A DNA stretch of 64,000 bases, taken from positions 78,882,069-78,946,068 of the forward strand of contig NC_030811.1 in NCBI RefSeq assembly GCF_001704415.2, read 5' to 3'. Shown one piece after another: positions 11,366 to 22,865 of the stretch. Both the position numbers and the translations under genes were made by a program. The notes beneath the pieces were generated by a model. That model did not search any database, was not told where the DNA came from, and saw nothing but the letters and a program-made list of their open reading frames with translations. The stretch comes from Capra hircus. Lineage: Eukaryota > Chordata > Mammalia > Artiodactyla > Bovidae. Each line of letters begins with the position of its first letter. The stretch's first letter is position 1.

Positions 11366-11698
11366 AATGTTCTCTTATAAGACATCCTTTAAAACTAAGT
11401 CAGAAATGAAATAGACTGCAATTTAACTCTGTAACAAAATTTCTTTCACGAAGTATGTTTATGAGTAGGAAAACATAAATATTATGCTTTGATATGTCAT
11501 ACTCATGATGCCCTGTTTCATCAACAAAGATAAAGCAGGAAATTTAATGACTAGCATAATAACTATAGTTGAAAGCTGGAGGTTTAGTACTTTTAAAAAG
11601 TACTAAACTTTTTAAAAAGTTTAGTTTTTAAAGAGAATATTTCAAAGATGTATATTTTATGTATCTATATGTATGTACGTATATTTATGTATATATAT
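11366..11698. other. Unassigned stretch with palindromes
   Basis: No element family is recognised. It holds the overlapping palindromes at 11582-11624 and a tat/gta-rich low-complexity tail (11640-11698) that served as the target of the next SINE. Confidence 0.5.
11582..11624. repeat. Two overlapping palindromes
   Basis: gtttagtactttt (11582-11594) is followed after one A by its exact reverse complement at 11596-11608. Overlapping this, 11603-11624 is a perfect 22-base palindrome centred on tttttaaaaa. The two can form competing hairpins. Confidence 0.9.
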
Positions 11699-11712
11699 AT
11701 GTATGTATTTTA

Positions 11713-11937
11713 CCCCATGGACGGAGGAGCCTGGTAGGCTGCAGTCCATGGGTTCGCTAAGAGTCGGACACAACTGAGCGACTTCACTTTCACTTTTCAC
11801 TTTCATGCACTGGAGAAGGAAATGGCAACCCACTCCAGTGTTCTTGCCTGGAGAATCCCAAGGACGGAGGAGCCTGGTGGGCTGCCGTCTATGTGGTCAC
11901 ACAGAGTCGGACACGACTGAAGTGACTTAGCAGCAGC
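11713..11937 (+). mobile_element. Bov-A2 SINE, 5'-truncated
   Basis: Two BovA monomers are joined by the cttcactttcacttttcactttcatgc linker region; the first monomer starts late, at ccccatggacgg. The tail is agcagc. A 14-base duplication, atgtatgtatttta, at 11699-11712 and 11938-11951 brackets the element exactly, so this is a genuine retrotransposition into a tat-rich tract. Confidence 0.94.
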
Positions 11938-11961
11938 ATGTATGTATTTTATGTATGTATA

Positions 11962-12222
11962 TGCTGAAGTTGAAACTCTAGTACTTTGGCCACCTGATGC
12001 AAAGAACTGACTCATTGGAAAAGACCCTGATGATGGGAAAGATAGAAGGCAGGAGGAGAAGGGGACAACAAAGGGTGAGATGGTTGGATGGCATCACTGA
12101 CTCGATGGACGTGAGTCTGAGTGAACTCTGGGAGTTGGTGATGGACAGGGAGGCATGGCGTGCTGCAGTCCATGGGGTTGCAAAGAGTCGGACATGACTG
12201 AGCAACTGAACTGAACTGAAGC
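11962..12222 (+). mobile_element. BovB LINE 3' fragment
   Basis: It covers only the last about 260 bases of BovB, from atgctgaagttgaaactc to the gactgagcaactgaactgaactgaa tail. The final frame is largely open (66 codons, 11997-12197) but is too short to mean anything. Confidence 0.92.
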
Positions 12223-12889
12223 TACTCAGTTATGGAATTTATGGTCAGCTATCATTTCATGTGACTTCGGGTAATATCATATTTGGCATTCTCACCATGC
12301 CTAATTCAAGATGAATTGCCTATAATACACAACTCTCAGTATTACCCAACAAGTAGACTTGCACATTAAAGTCTTGAGAGCCCTGTGTTCAGACAATGCC
12401 TCTCTCTTTGCTTGTTTATAAGACAATTTATAGTTTATCATCTATAGGCAGTACAGGAAACAACTAAAACAAAATTCAGTTAATTACAAGCTATTTATCC
12501 AGTTGGAAAAAAATACTTTAGTCCTTTTAAAGATTCTACCAATTCTGCTCTTTTGATCCATTGATATAATTCTTTGTATTTTGGGATGCCTACTTTTTGG
12601 AAATCTTGTTTTGATGGATATCTAATCCCTTAGATAATCTTTTCACACAAATTACATGTTTTGGAATCTATCCAAGAGAGATATTACTGCCTTCTGAGAA
12701 AAAGGATTACATTTTTCTATCCTGAAGAGTTCTTCTTCAAATATGACAAAAAAATTTTTTTTCTAAAAAATGAATCATCTCAAAGAAAACAACCATAAAA
12801 TTTGGATAAACTTTTTCAAAAGATAAAAGTAAGAAAAGCTTGTGTGTGTGTGTTTTGTTTTTGTTTTGTTTTATAAAGGATATGGATGG
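12223..12889. other. Unassigned stretch
   Basis: No gene or repeat family is recognised. A short TG run followed by T-rich sequence lies at about 12840-12875. Confidence 0.5.
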
Positions 12890-13420
12890 TTTCCCATTTT
12901 TATGACATTAGCTTGAAGGCAGGCCACAGTCCCAGTGTGGCCCAGGGAAGTTAAAACTCTAGTGAAAACCTACATATTTTTCTAGCCTAAGAATCAGAAG
13001 ATAAAACCAGGTCAATTAGACTCCTAGAAAGTGAGGAGGGAAACCTGGAAAGGAGAAAGCCACAGAAGGAATCCCCAAGTTATGCATATGAACTGTCCTG
13101 ACATCTCTGGCTAACCACTGAAGCGTACAGTATGGAGAAGACTTAAAAGCAACTTTCAACAAAGGCTAAAAAGAGGAAACTGAGATTTGAGGTGCTGTCT
13201 TCAACAGGCAAGAAAATATTTGCAATTTGATCATAATCAAAGTAATTTTTTACTTTAAAAATAAAAACACCCTTTATAGGAATATAGAGAATGCAAGCCC
13301 TAACAATACAGCTCTAACAATGTTCAGAATGTAATCCAAAATTACTTACATAAGAAGAACTGAGAAAATGTGATTCATTCTTCTAAGAGAAATTAAACAG
13401 GTCAGTTTTGAGATGTCCCT
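12890..13420 (+). mobile_element. Probable ancient L1 (L1M-type) leader/ORF1 start remnant
   Basis: The stretch at 13300-13390 (gttcagaatgtaatccaaaattac, then gaactgagaaaatgtga) follows the conserved start of mammalian L1M ORF1 as I recall it. The upstream part (agaaagccacagaagg) fits an L1M 5' UTR less securely. Confidence 0.45.
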
Positions 13421-13484
13421 TATGTCAGGGAAATAACATTCCCATTGATTCAATCTGGTTTCTTAAATATTGTAACTCTTAAAT

Positions 13485-13599
13485 CAATCATCCTTAATGA
13501 TGTCCAGAGACTTAAAAGGGCAATATGGGGATCAGAAACTTAAGGGGGTTTATTTAATCTGGTCCAGGAAAGCTGATGTGTTTGATTGGTTTAATCATG
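13485..13599. repeat. Degenerate motif array, part 1
   Basis: Repeated motifs of the type agacttaaaaggg, aaacttaaggggg, tttaatctggtc and tttaatcatgtc recur at about 20-35 base spacing. The same motif family reappears at 14082-14232 and 16109-16232, beyond later insertions. Confidence 0.45.
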
Positions 13600-13668
13600 T
13601 CAGTGTATGGCAAAACCAATACAGTATTGTAAAGTAAAATAAATAAATAAATAAAATAAAAAACAAAG
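13600..13668 (+). mobile_element. Very short L1_BT-type 3' tail
   Basis: gtatggcaaaaccaatac and agtattgtaaagtaaa, followed by an aaat-rich tail, match the extreme 3' end of young ruminant L1. The insertion is 5'-truncated to about 70 bases. Confidence 0.6.
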
Positions 13669-13922
13669 ATCTCCTGGAGAAGGGATAGGCTACCCACTCC
13701 AGTATTCTTGGGCTTCCCTGGCGGCTTATATGGTAAAGAATCAACCTGCAATGTGGGAGGCCTGGGTTCCATCCCTGGACCAGGAAGATCTCCTGGAGGA
13801 GGGCATGGCAACCTACTCCAGTATTCTTGCCTGGAGAATCCCATGGACAGAGGAGCCTGGCCGACTACAGTCCATGAGGTCACAAAGAGTTGGACACTAT
13901 TGAGCAACTAAACACACGCACA
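13669..13922 (+). mobile_element. Bov-tA SINE with partial upstream monomer
   Basis: A partial first monomer (gatctcctggagaaggg to agtattcttg) precedes a full Bov-tA that starts at ggcttccctggcggc and ends in a CA-rich tail. It inserted directly next to the short L1 tail. Confidence 0.9.
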
Positions 13923-14081
13923 CATAATAATGATTTAATATAAACTTTTTAAAAAGCAAGAAGACAACCTTTATAACACTATAATGCTTTACAATGCTAT
14001 AAAGCCCTTATTACAGTATCCACTATATAATTTATATACCTAAAAAAAAAGAACTTCAGAAGATGTAAGAAGGACAATTGA

Positions 14082-14232
14082 TTTAAAGGGGGTCATGATA
14101 GTTTAAAGGCTGATTTAATCCATGAGAACCACATGATACAAGGGGACTGATGAAACCCTCAGCAGTCCCAAGTTTTAAGGGGGCCAAATGTATTACAGGC
14201 AATTAGGTGATTTAAGGGGGCTAATTGGCTGT
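14082..14232. repeat. Degenerate motif array, part 2
   Basis: At least five copies of a gatttaaggggg(c/t)-like core are present (gatttaaaggggg, agtttaaagg, agttttaaggggg, gatttaaggggg and a weaker gatacaagggg). They are spaced 15-45 bases apart, and the array ends abruptly at a BovB insertion. Confidence 0.5.
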
Positions 14233-16108
14233 CTGAGGAGGCCTTACAAATAGCTGTGAAAAGAAGAGAAGCAAAAAGCAAAGGATAAAAGGAAAGATAT
14301 AAGAATTTGAATGCAGAGTTCCAAAGAATAGCAAGAAGATTAATAAAGGCTTCCTCAGCGATCAATGCAAAGAAATAGAGGAAAACAGAATGAAAAAGAC
14401 TAGAGATCTCTTCAAGAAAATTAAAGACACCAAGGGAATGTTTCATGCAAAGATGGGCTCAATAAAGGACAGAAATGGTCTGGACCTAACAGAAGCATAA
14501 GATATAAAGAAGAGGTGGCAAGAATACACAGAAGAACAGTACAAAAAATATCTTCACAACAAAGATAATCATGATGGTGTGATCACTCACCTAGAGCCAG
14601 ACATCCTGGAATGTGAAGTCAAGTGGGCCTTAGAAAGCATCACTACGAACAAAGGTAGTGGAGGTGATGGAATTCCAGTTGAGCTGTTTCAATCCTGAAA
14701 GATGATGCTATGAAAGTGCTGCACTCAATATGCCAGCAAATTTGGAAAACTCAGCAGTGGCCACAGGACTAGAAAAGGTCAGTTTTCATTCCAATCCCTA
14801 AGAAAGGCAATGTCAAAGAACGTTCAAACTACCGCACAATTGCACTCATCCCACAGGCTAGTAAAGTAATGCTCAAAATTCTCCAAGCCAGGCTTCAGCA
14901 ATACATGAACCATGAATGCCCAGATGTTCAAGCTGGTTTTAGAAAGGCAGAGGAATCAGAGATCAAATTGCCAACATCTGATGGATCATGGAAAAGGCAA
15001 GAGAGTTGCAGAAAAACATCTATTTCTGCTTTATTGACTATGACTGTGTGGATCACAATAAACTGTGGAAAATTCTGAAAGAGATGGGAATACCAGACCA
15101 CCTGACCTCCCTCTTGAAAAATCTATATGCAGGTCAGGAATCAACAGTTAGAACTGGACATGAAACAACAGACTGGTTCCAAATAGGAAAAGGAGGACGT
15201 CAAGGTTGTATATTGTCATTCTGCTTATTTAACTTCTATGCAGAGTACATCATGAGAAACACTGGGGTGGAAGAAGCACAGGCTGAAATCAAGATTGCCA
15301 GGAGAAATATCAATCATCTCAGATATGCAGATGACACCACCCTTATGGCAGAAAGTGAAGAGGAACTAAAAAGCCTCTTGTTGAAAGTGAAAGAGGAGAG
15401 TGAAAAAAGTGGCTTAAAGCTCAACATTCAGGAAACAAAGACCATGGCATCTGGTCCCATCACTTCATGGGAAATAGATGGGGAAACAGTGGAAACAGTG
15501 TCAGACTTTAGTTTTTTGGGCTCCAAAATCACTGCAGATGGTGACTGCGGCCATGAAATTAAAAGATGTTTACTCCTGGGAAGAAAAGTTATGACCAACT
15601 AGATAGCATATTGAAAAGCAGAGACATTACTTTGCCAACAAAGTTCCATCTAGTCAAGGCAGTGGTTTTTCCAGTGGTCATGTATGGATGTGAGAGTTGG
15701 ACTGTGAAGAAAGCTGAGTGCCAAAGAATTGATGCTTTTGAACTGTGATATTGGAGAAGACTCTTGAGAGTCCCTTGGACAGCAAGGAGATCCAACCAGT
15801 CCATTCTGAAAGAGATCAGCCCTGGGATTTCTTTGGAGGGAATGATGCTGAAGCTGAAACTCCAGTACTTTGGCCACCTCATGCAATGAGTTGACTCATT
15901 GGAAAAGACTCTGATGCTGGGAGGGACTGGGGGCAGGAGGAGCAGGGGACGACAGAGGATGAGATGGCTGGATGGCATCACGGACTCAATGGACGTGAGT
16001 CTGAGTGAACTCCGGGAGTTGGTGATGAACAGGGAGGCCTGGCGTGCTGCGATTCATGGGTTCGCAAAGAGTTGGACACAACTGATTGACTGAACTGAAC
16101 TGAACTGA
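14233..16108 (+). mobile_element. BovB LINE, 5'-truncated, about 1.9 kb
   Basis: It begins in the linker after the endonuclease, passes conserved KGTFHAKMGS-like and ALISHASKV-like positions, the RT finger and palm, and ends in actgaactgaactga at 16095-16108. Several frameshifts are present (for example near 14690 and 15600). Part of the RT stays open (14988-15602). It split the motif array whose other parts lie at 14082-14232 and 16109-16232. Confidence 0.95.
14988..15602 (+). pseudogene. BovB reverse-transcriptase fragment, 204 codons
   Basis: This is the longest open part of the 14.2-16.1 kb BovB. It spans the RT finger and palm, with DHNKLWKILKEMG near residue 22 and the catalytic YADD at residues 113-116, followed by the thumb (LKLNIQETKTMASGPITSW). 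The frame is lost at 15600, where MTNLD reads MTN-stop because of a small deletion. It lacks the endonuclease and cannot make a working protein. Confidence 0.85.
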
Positions 16109-16232
16109 TTGTTTAAATGAGGGTCAGGAAATTAAGCAGATCAGTTAATTTAATGGTGTTTAGGAGACTTAAGAAGGCAGAATGACTTCCTGAGCATCAG
16201 GAGATTTAAAAAGGCAGGACATACTATGTGTC
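16109..16232. repeat. Degenerate motif array, part 3
   Basis: Motifs tgtttaaatgagggtcagg, tttaggagacttaagaaggc and aggagatttaaaaaggc continue the array interrupted by BovB. It is followed by a separate imperfect duplication (aggacatacta... and aaaggaactttgtgtaca) at 16218-16290. Confidence 0.45.
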
Positions 16233-16590
16233 CTCAAAGGAACTTTGTGTACACAACTGAGGACATACTATAAGTTCATAAAGGAACTTTGTGTACATAA
16301 TTCATATATATAACTGTGTACCTCTAATTGGGGGGGTGTGCTCATAGAATATCACATTGCTTATCTAAGTAACGTTATATTTTGTTATGATATGAGCTAC
16401 AGTAAGTTCCTCTTCATCATTTCCTTTTGTGAAATGTCATTGACTATCCTTAAAATTACTTCTCCACATAAACTTAACAACCTGAGAACCATTTTAAACC
16501 ACATATATATACATATTTATACATATACATATATATGTATATATGCATGCACATACGTATAAATACACACATATCTCATTAGGATATTGA
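16233..16590. other. Unassigned, with a TA/CA-rich tract
   Basis: Includes two copies of aaaggaactttgtgtaca about 49 bases apart (16238 and 16287) and an acatata-rich microsatellite at about 16500-16572. No element family is assigned. Confidence 0.5.
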
Positions 16591-16975
16591 GTGGACTTAC
16601 ATGAGTTTTATAGTTTAATACAGGACAATTAACTTCTTTTATATTGAGCCTTTCCATTTTAGAGCATGATGTTTCTTATCAGACAATTCTTTTCAACATC
16701 AATAAGTATTTAGCATCTCTTGCTATGGGTATTTGGTAGTATTTTGTAAGTTTGATGCTATTTTCATTGGGATTTTCTCCACTGCACTTTCCAGTTGCTG
16801 ATTGTTGCAGTCCAATATCTACAGGAGAGATACCAATTTTTGTATACTATTTTTCTATTTTCCACATTACTAGACTCTTATATTTGTTTAACAATGCTTA
16901 TTTGGTTTCCAGAAATTTTCTAGAAACATTGTCATTTCTTTTGTAATTTGAGAGTTTCATCTCTTCTTAGTAAAT
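16591..16975 (-). mobile_element. Ancient L1 ORF2 fragment, antisense
   Basis: In + orientation the order ttgagcctttccattttagagcatgat, then tttggtagtattttgtaag, then ccaatttttgtatac follows the antisense strand of mammalian L1 ORF2. Divergence is high. Confidence 0.5.
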
Positions 16976-17276
16976 TTTATAATATTTTTTTTTAATTAAC
17001 TGGCACTTTCAGAAAAGCCCAGCTGTTTTAATAAACCTGAGTCTTTCAGGTTTAATCACAATGAACCATCCCTTTGTAACTGGCTTAGTGAGTGAACTAG
17101 ACTCAGAACAGTGCAATTCACAAAGCAAGTCCCTAATTTCTATTTTCTATTCATTTTATGGCCATAAAATCTTTCAAGTCAAATTTTTATTTGTTTATTT
17201 TAAAAAATATTTTGGTCATTTTTTAGCATTTAAAATCATTTTTTATAGTATCTGTTTTCATATACCCTCAGCTCAC
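16976..17276. other. Unassigned stretch
   Basis: AT-rich, with no recognisable gene or repeat, ending at the tail of an antisense BovB. Confidence 0.45.
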
Positions 17277-18173
17277 TTCAATTCAGTTGCTCAGTCGTGT
17301 CCCAGTGGTCGCTTGGTCATGCTTTGTGACCCCATGAACCACAGGACACTAGGCCTCCCTGTCCATCATCAACTCCCAGAGCCTACCCAAACTCATGTGC
17401 ATTGAGTCAGTGATGCCATCCAACCATCTCATCCTCTGTCATCCCATTCTCATCCTGCCCTTAATCTTTCCCAGTAGCAGGGTCTTTTCAAATGAGTCAG
17501 CTCTTCACATCAGGTGGCCAAGGAATGGAGTTTCAGCTTTAGCATCAGTCCTTCCAATAAACACTCAGGACTGATCTCCTTTAGGATGGACTGGTTGGAT
17601 CTCCTTGCTGTCCAAGGGACTCTCAAGAGTCTTCTCCAACACCACAGCTCAAAAGCAGCAATTCTTCTGTGCTCACTTTCTTTATAATCCAACTCTCCCA
17701 TCCATACACGACTACTGGAAAAATGATAGCCTTGACTAGACGGACCTTTGTTGGCAAAGTCATGTCTCTGCTTTTCAATATGCTGTCTAGGTTGGGCATA
17801 ACATTCTTTCCAAGCAGTAAGTGTCTTTTAATGTCATGGCTGCAGTCACCATCTGCGGTGAGTTTGGAGCCCCCCAAAATAAAGTCTGCCACTGTTTCCA
17901 CTGTTTCCCCATCTATTTGCCATAAAGTGATGGGACTAGATGCCATGATCTTAGTTTTCTGAATGTTGAGCTTTAAGCCAACTTTTTCACTCTCCTCTTT
18001 CACTTTCATCAAGAGGCTCTTTTGTTCTTCTTCACTTTCTGCCATAAGGGTGGTTTCACCTTCATATCTGAGGTTATTGATATTTCTCCCAGCAATCTTG
18101 ATTCCAGCTTGTGCTTCCTCCAGCCCAGTGTTTCTCATGATGTACTCTGCATATAAGTTAAATAAACCGGGTG
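17277..18173 (-). mobile_element. BovB LINE, 5'-truncated, about 0.9 kb
   Basis: In reverse it starts at LFNLYAEYIMRNTGLEEAQAG and runs to the 3' tail at 17277. The catalytic box is changed to YEGE. A 199-codon frame (17623-18222) covers most of the RT palm and thumb. The 5' breakpoint is at almost the same BovB position as in the 62323-63216 copy. A small duplication (gtcgtgtcccagtggtcgct) lies near the tail. Confidence 0.95.
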
Positions 18174-18414
18174 GCAAAATGTTATATATCTTACCCTGTC
18201 TTTTATAACAGAAGACAAGCAAAACTCTTCATAATAATTCTTAAGTGATTGAAACTACTTTTCCATAACAATTTTACAAAGAAATATCATTTTTGGTAAA
18301 AATTAACCTCAATGTATTTATAAAATTCACTACTCTCGTTGCCTTATTTATTTTAAAATTTATGATCATATATTAGGAGAATAATAAATCTGTGCTTGTC
18401 CAAGATGATAGATA

Positions 18415-18540
18415 TTGTCACCATATTTCAAGTTCTCCATAATCACTTGTGTCTAGCTTCTCCCATGTAGGACAGCACAGATATAAAACATTTTCATCCC
18501 TGCAAAATGTTCTTTTGGACAGTACTGGTTTAGAGTATAG
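18415..18540. mobile_element. Possible hAT-Charlie MITE remnant (MER58-like)
   Basis: atttcaagttctcc, aggacagcacagatataaaac, then ttcttttggacagtactgg resemble the terminal half of a non-autonomous hAT element whose inverted repeat reads cagtgctgtccaat. Only one end is convincing. Confidence 0.4.
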
Positions 18541-19407
18541 AAAAACTACCTTGTGTTTGTTACTTGTAAAACATTGACGACTTTTTTCTTTTAAAATTTA
18601 ATAGCTTGTAGTAATTTTTATAGAGATTAACTGAATTGTTTGGTTTTATATTGGAAATAATAACTATTTTCAATTTTAGTCCATTTCACAAATAACGCCA
18701 GAACTTTCGGGGTAGAAGTTGTTGTAGAGCTACAAAATTAGAATCATCAGGATACAGGGGGAGAAAAAAAAAACATCAGAAACAGACTAGTAAGTCACTT
18801 AAAAAAATTATCACATGATATTGCTTCACGAGCTATTTGAATTTCCTCTGCTTCTTCATTCATCTCTTCATTAATTCTACAACTATTCACTGATGATACA
18901 GGGAACACACAGAACAGAAATGATATGTCTAAAATGTCATACAGTAATAAGTGCTAAATACAAAGTTTTAATAAAAGAGAGGATGGAGTGGTAGATGCGT
19001 TTGGGGAGAATTCCTGTTTTAAATGGCATGGCCAAGTAAGACTCCAGTCAGGTGACACTTGAGTATGGACCAGAAAAACCTACTGTGTTACTGACTCTGA
19101 TTTAGACTCAAGAGCATTTTTGTTTTAGGCATTATGCTAGGGTTTGGAGGCACAGATAAGAAAAGACCTTTGTTCTATCTTCAGGAAGATCTAGGGACTC
19201 TAGGGAAGAAGATAAATGAGAAGATAACCCATTACCACACAATCCGCTAAGTGACAGGCTAAGTGATATGTATATAGAATTACGTTTCCTTATCCACTAG
19301 GTAACACTTTTCCCCAGAGACATATTAAACCCTATTAACAGTATTTTTAAAAATTGTCCATTTGTTTCAAAATTAACTTGTAACAGAAAATAATATTAAG
19401 TATGTGT
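18541..19407. other. Unassigned; perhaps very old repeat remnants
   Basis: No gene is found. At 18845-19075 and 19125-19225 short motifs (aagtgctaaatac, aggtgacacttgag, ttatgctagggtttggagg) recall widespread ancient mammalian repeats, but I cannot name the family. Confidence 0.3.
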
Positions 19408-19628
19408 GTGTGTAAATCGCTTTGTTGTGTCCAATCCTTTGCAATCCCATAGACTATAGCCCACCAGGCTCCTCTCTCCATGGAATTCTCCAGGCAAAAA
19501 TACTGGAGTGGAGAGCTATTCCCTTCTCCAGGGAATCTTCTCCAGGGAGTCTTCCCAACCCAGTGATCCAATCCAGGTTTCCTTTGCTGCAGACAGATTC
19601 TTTACTGTCTGAGCCACCAGGGAAGCTC
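19408..19628 (-). mobile_element. Bov-tA SINE, antisense
   Basis: It reads tail (ttgttgtgtccaatcc), core (ggctcctctctccatgg, caaaaatactggagtgg) and tRNA-derived head (ctgagccaccagggaagctc) from left to right. A small duplication in the core (ccagggaatcttct, ccagggagtcttcc) distinguishes this copy. Confidence 0.92.
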
Positions 19629-21600
19629 TTAATATTGAAAAAGGAATCATAAAAAATCTATTAGCTAAAGTTGGTTTCACTCTGGACAGTATAAAAACTT
19701 TTAACCACTTTTCATTTGTTGAAATTAATGCATCTTCCCTTTCAACAGGATAAAATAACATTAATTGGACTAATGAACATAGAATCTAAAATGTAATAAG
19801 TGACAAAGAAAAATTTTGTGTCTCCTTTTTTGTCAAGTATTTCTGAATAAATGTGATAAAACATGAATACTTTTTTATAGTAAGTCTTATCCTACTGACA
19901 AGATTCATTATTTTTACAACCAACTTAGAAGAAAATCTAAATTGTAATTTGTCTATTATTATCCTTGAATCACTCCAAATACAATATTAAAGTACAATAT
20001 TAAAAAATTCCTATTTTGAGTTTTAGTTTTGAGCTGAATATTAACAATCTCAAAATTAAGATAGATATAATTTTTCATGTACTTCACAATGGATGCCTTA
20101 GAAAGATATACATGAAGAAAGATAAACACTTCTATTTGTTATCTCTAATTAACCATGAAACAAATAAAAGGCAAATGTATGATTGATTACTTAGAAGCTC
20201 CAAAGACTTGGATAATGAGACAAAAGTAATGTCATATATTCAGAGTATAATCTAAGAACATAATTTTGTGGATACAAATTGATTGCAAAGCAGTTAAAAT
20301 TAATATGCCTTTTAGGTAAGAATATAAATGTAGAGTTTTGAAGATAGCAACCATTTGTAAACAAACCACTCATATTATTTTTCATGAGACTATAAGAGAA
20401 TGTCTTTCTCCGCTATATTTAGAGGCCATTACTTGTTTTCAATGAGACTTGTAAGCAAAAAATGACACTTATTTAAAGCTTGCATTTTAATTAAGTAAAG
20501 CTTTTAGTGTAAATTAATTTAGACTAGATTTTAGTCATCTGTAATATCATTCAATTCTATTGCTATTTCTACAGTTCATTAGTTTAAAATTGATTTAATT
20601 TATGTTAACAGTTGAGTGATTAAGTAATTTCTGAGGAAATTTTAATTATCACTGTGGTTGTTTTCTCTATGTAAATAAGATCTTAAACACACACAAATTG
20701 AATTAAGAAAAAATAACTTTTTAGAAAAGCTATAATCTGTACTGGGAACAAAAGATATTTCTGTTTTATTTAACATTTTTATGTTTAATTCTCCCTATTC
20801 CTAAGTCATATATTGGTGTTGAAGTAAGAAAAGGAAGTAGAGGTGTCATCATTTTATACCGATTATTTGGATGATGGCCTTCCACGGGGCCTTTGTACGC
20901 TTAGCCTCCAGTTCTCCTTCCCACAATATCAGTGTTTTCTCCCTCACCAAATGGTTAGAAAGGAGATAGAAGCTCATTCCAGAGTAGGAATAAAGTAAGG
21001 AGATGAACATTTTAAAGTTACCGGTAATAGTATTTTTTTTTTTCTATTTTGAGTAGTTGTCTATGATCTGAAGTGATTCCCCAAACTAGTATAAAATGTC
21101 AAATGAGCAATGTCCTTGATGGATTAAAACCAATGTCAGGTGAATTCTCAACAGATGAGTAAAATAGAGAATACTCAAGCAATTTGAGTTGTATGAACTG
21201 TCCTCTTGATTTTGTGTTTTAAAAAGATATTTAAAGTTAAATGTAACTAGTAAAAGAAATAGTTCATTTGGAAAATATGCAAACTTCCCCATCATTAAGT
21301 TACTAAACAGATATGCATAAATGGGAAACTTTAGTCAGAAGGAATCGAAGAATAGCTTTCCTTACCAACATTTCAATTTGAAAAGGTACTATCATTGAGA
21401 AACAGATCTATCATTACTACCCTATACATTGACCCTTGGGGAGAAAGGGAAAGTTAAGTAAATACGCAAGGTCAAACACTCGACAGTGTGGCCTCGCTAA
21501 TCTCCTGCTCTTCCTCAGGCTGCAATTCTGTCCCCAGTTTATACTGTCTCCCCTTTCCCAGGATATGGTTTTTATTGTTCTGTTTCCCCTTTGATGGATT
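19629..21600. other. Unassigned AT-rich stretch, about 2 kb
   Basis: This is the longest part of the window without a recognised element. There is no exon-like frame, no clear splice-bounded coding signal and no SINE. The 21420-21600 part is less AT-rich and contains a pyrimidine-rich run, but has no identifiable function. Confidence 0.5.
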
Positions 21601-21684
21601 TTCTTCAGTGCCATGTATGGTGAATGGGGTTGCAGAGAGTCAGATCGACTGAGCGACTTTCACTTTCACCTTCTTCAATGCCAT
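21601..21684 (+). mobile_element. Minimal BovA-type insertion with target-site duplication
   Basis: A 56-base insert (21615-21670) consists only of the end of a BovA tail (gagtcagatcgactgagcgactttcactttcacc, in two adjoining parts). It is bracketed by ttcttcagtgccat (21601-21614) and ttcttcaatgccat (21671-21684). Its extreme 5' truncation is unusual for a SINE. Confidence 0.75.
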
Positions 21685-21764
21685 AGGGACAAAATTATTT
21701 GTTGCCCTTACTCCCATGATTAAGGCTTCCCCCCTCCCCACCAGAAACACTAGGCTTTCTTTGT

Positions 21765-21890
21765 GTGGTTTGGGTATCAGACGAAATATTGTCTCTTCTA
21801 TTTTCTGGAAGATTTTGCACAGAATTAGTAAGATTTCTTCCTTTAATGTTTGGAAAAATTCACCAATGAAGACAAGCCATTTATTTATTT
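21765..21890 (-). mobile_element. Ancient L1 ORF2 fragment, antisense
   Basis: gtttgggtatcag, ctattttctggaagattttg, aatgtttgg and aattcaccaatgaag occur in the order of the antisense L1 reverse-transcriptase region. The fragment ends in a ttta-rich stretch. Confidence 0.6.
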
Positions 21891-22865
21891 ACTTATTTAT
21901 TTTAAGAAATTTGGTTAATCATTTTGTACCATCACTCCAAATCTTTGTTCTGACCTGACAAAAACCAAGGAGCATACACTCACATGACGGTACCGTATTC
22001 CACACTCTGTATTTGACTTGTTCAACATCCTTCTCTTCTTTCAATTTCCTGTAATTCAATCTGGAAGTTTGAATTTTGGCAAGAAACATTTGTGGGTTAT
22101 TGTTATCTTTCTGTAACATTACATCATAGGTACATGCAGTCCGGCTTTCCCAAGTGTTTTTAGTTGTCAGCCAATCTGTGCATTACTAAGTTCACCAGTA
22201 ACGTTTTCTGTGGTTTTTATAGCATCTAGTAAATATTGTATCTACATCCATTATTTAATTTGTGCTTGTAAAATGATTTTAATCTTCTATCATTCTTTCT
22301 GCTTTATTAGCTGGACTTCTATGAAATGGAATTAACCTTATCAAATATTTGGCTACCCTGAAACCGTTTATATTATAAAGTGGTATAATTTCTTTTCTTA
22401 TATTTGCCAATTTGTGGAATAATGAATTATTACATCAGCACTATAAAAAGGCAGCATTACCATATAATTTAACCTCTAAACTGAAACACTTCTGAGATGG
22501 GGTGGTATTAATAATTACCCTAGGACAATTAGGGTAGAGACCCTAGAGACTGCTTTAGTAGTCTCTGAGGAGATTCCAGGCAAAGTAACTCATAAGTGAT
22601 TTTTTTTTTAATTCATGGATTTCTATGTATTTTATGCTTCACTTCACTGTAATTCTTATTTTTGGTTGCCCCAATTGTTTTATCTTTGGCCATGAAAAAC
22701 CTATTCAAGTTGACTTCTAAGTCCTTTGGAGGTGATCTCAGTAGTCTTGGGCAGATTTCTTGCTTCCTTAGAGAACAAAATACTTCATGGCTGTCTTCTG
22801 TATTTCTTTCTCCCAGTTCTGAAAACAATTTTTCAAAAAGAGTCTTATTTCTTTTAGTGAGTAGT
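21891..22865. other. Unassigned stretch
   Basis: No gene or named repeat is found. The antisense 118-codon frame at 22613-22969 overlaps into the next BovB and has no recognisable domain, so I do not treat it as a gene. Confidence 0.45.
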
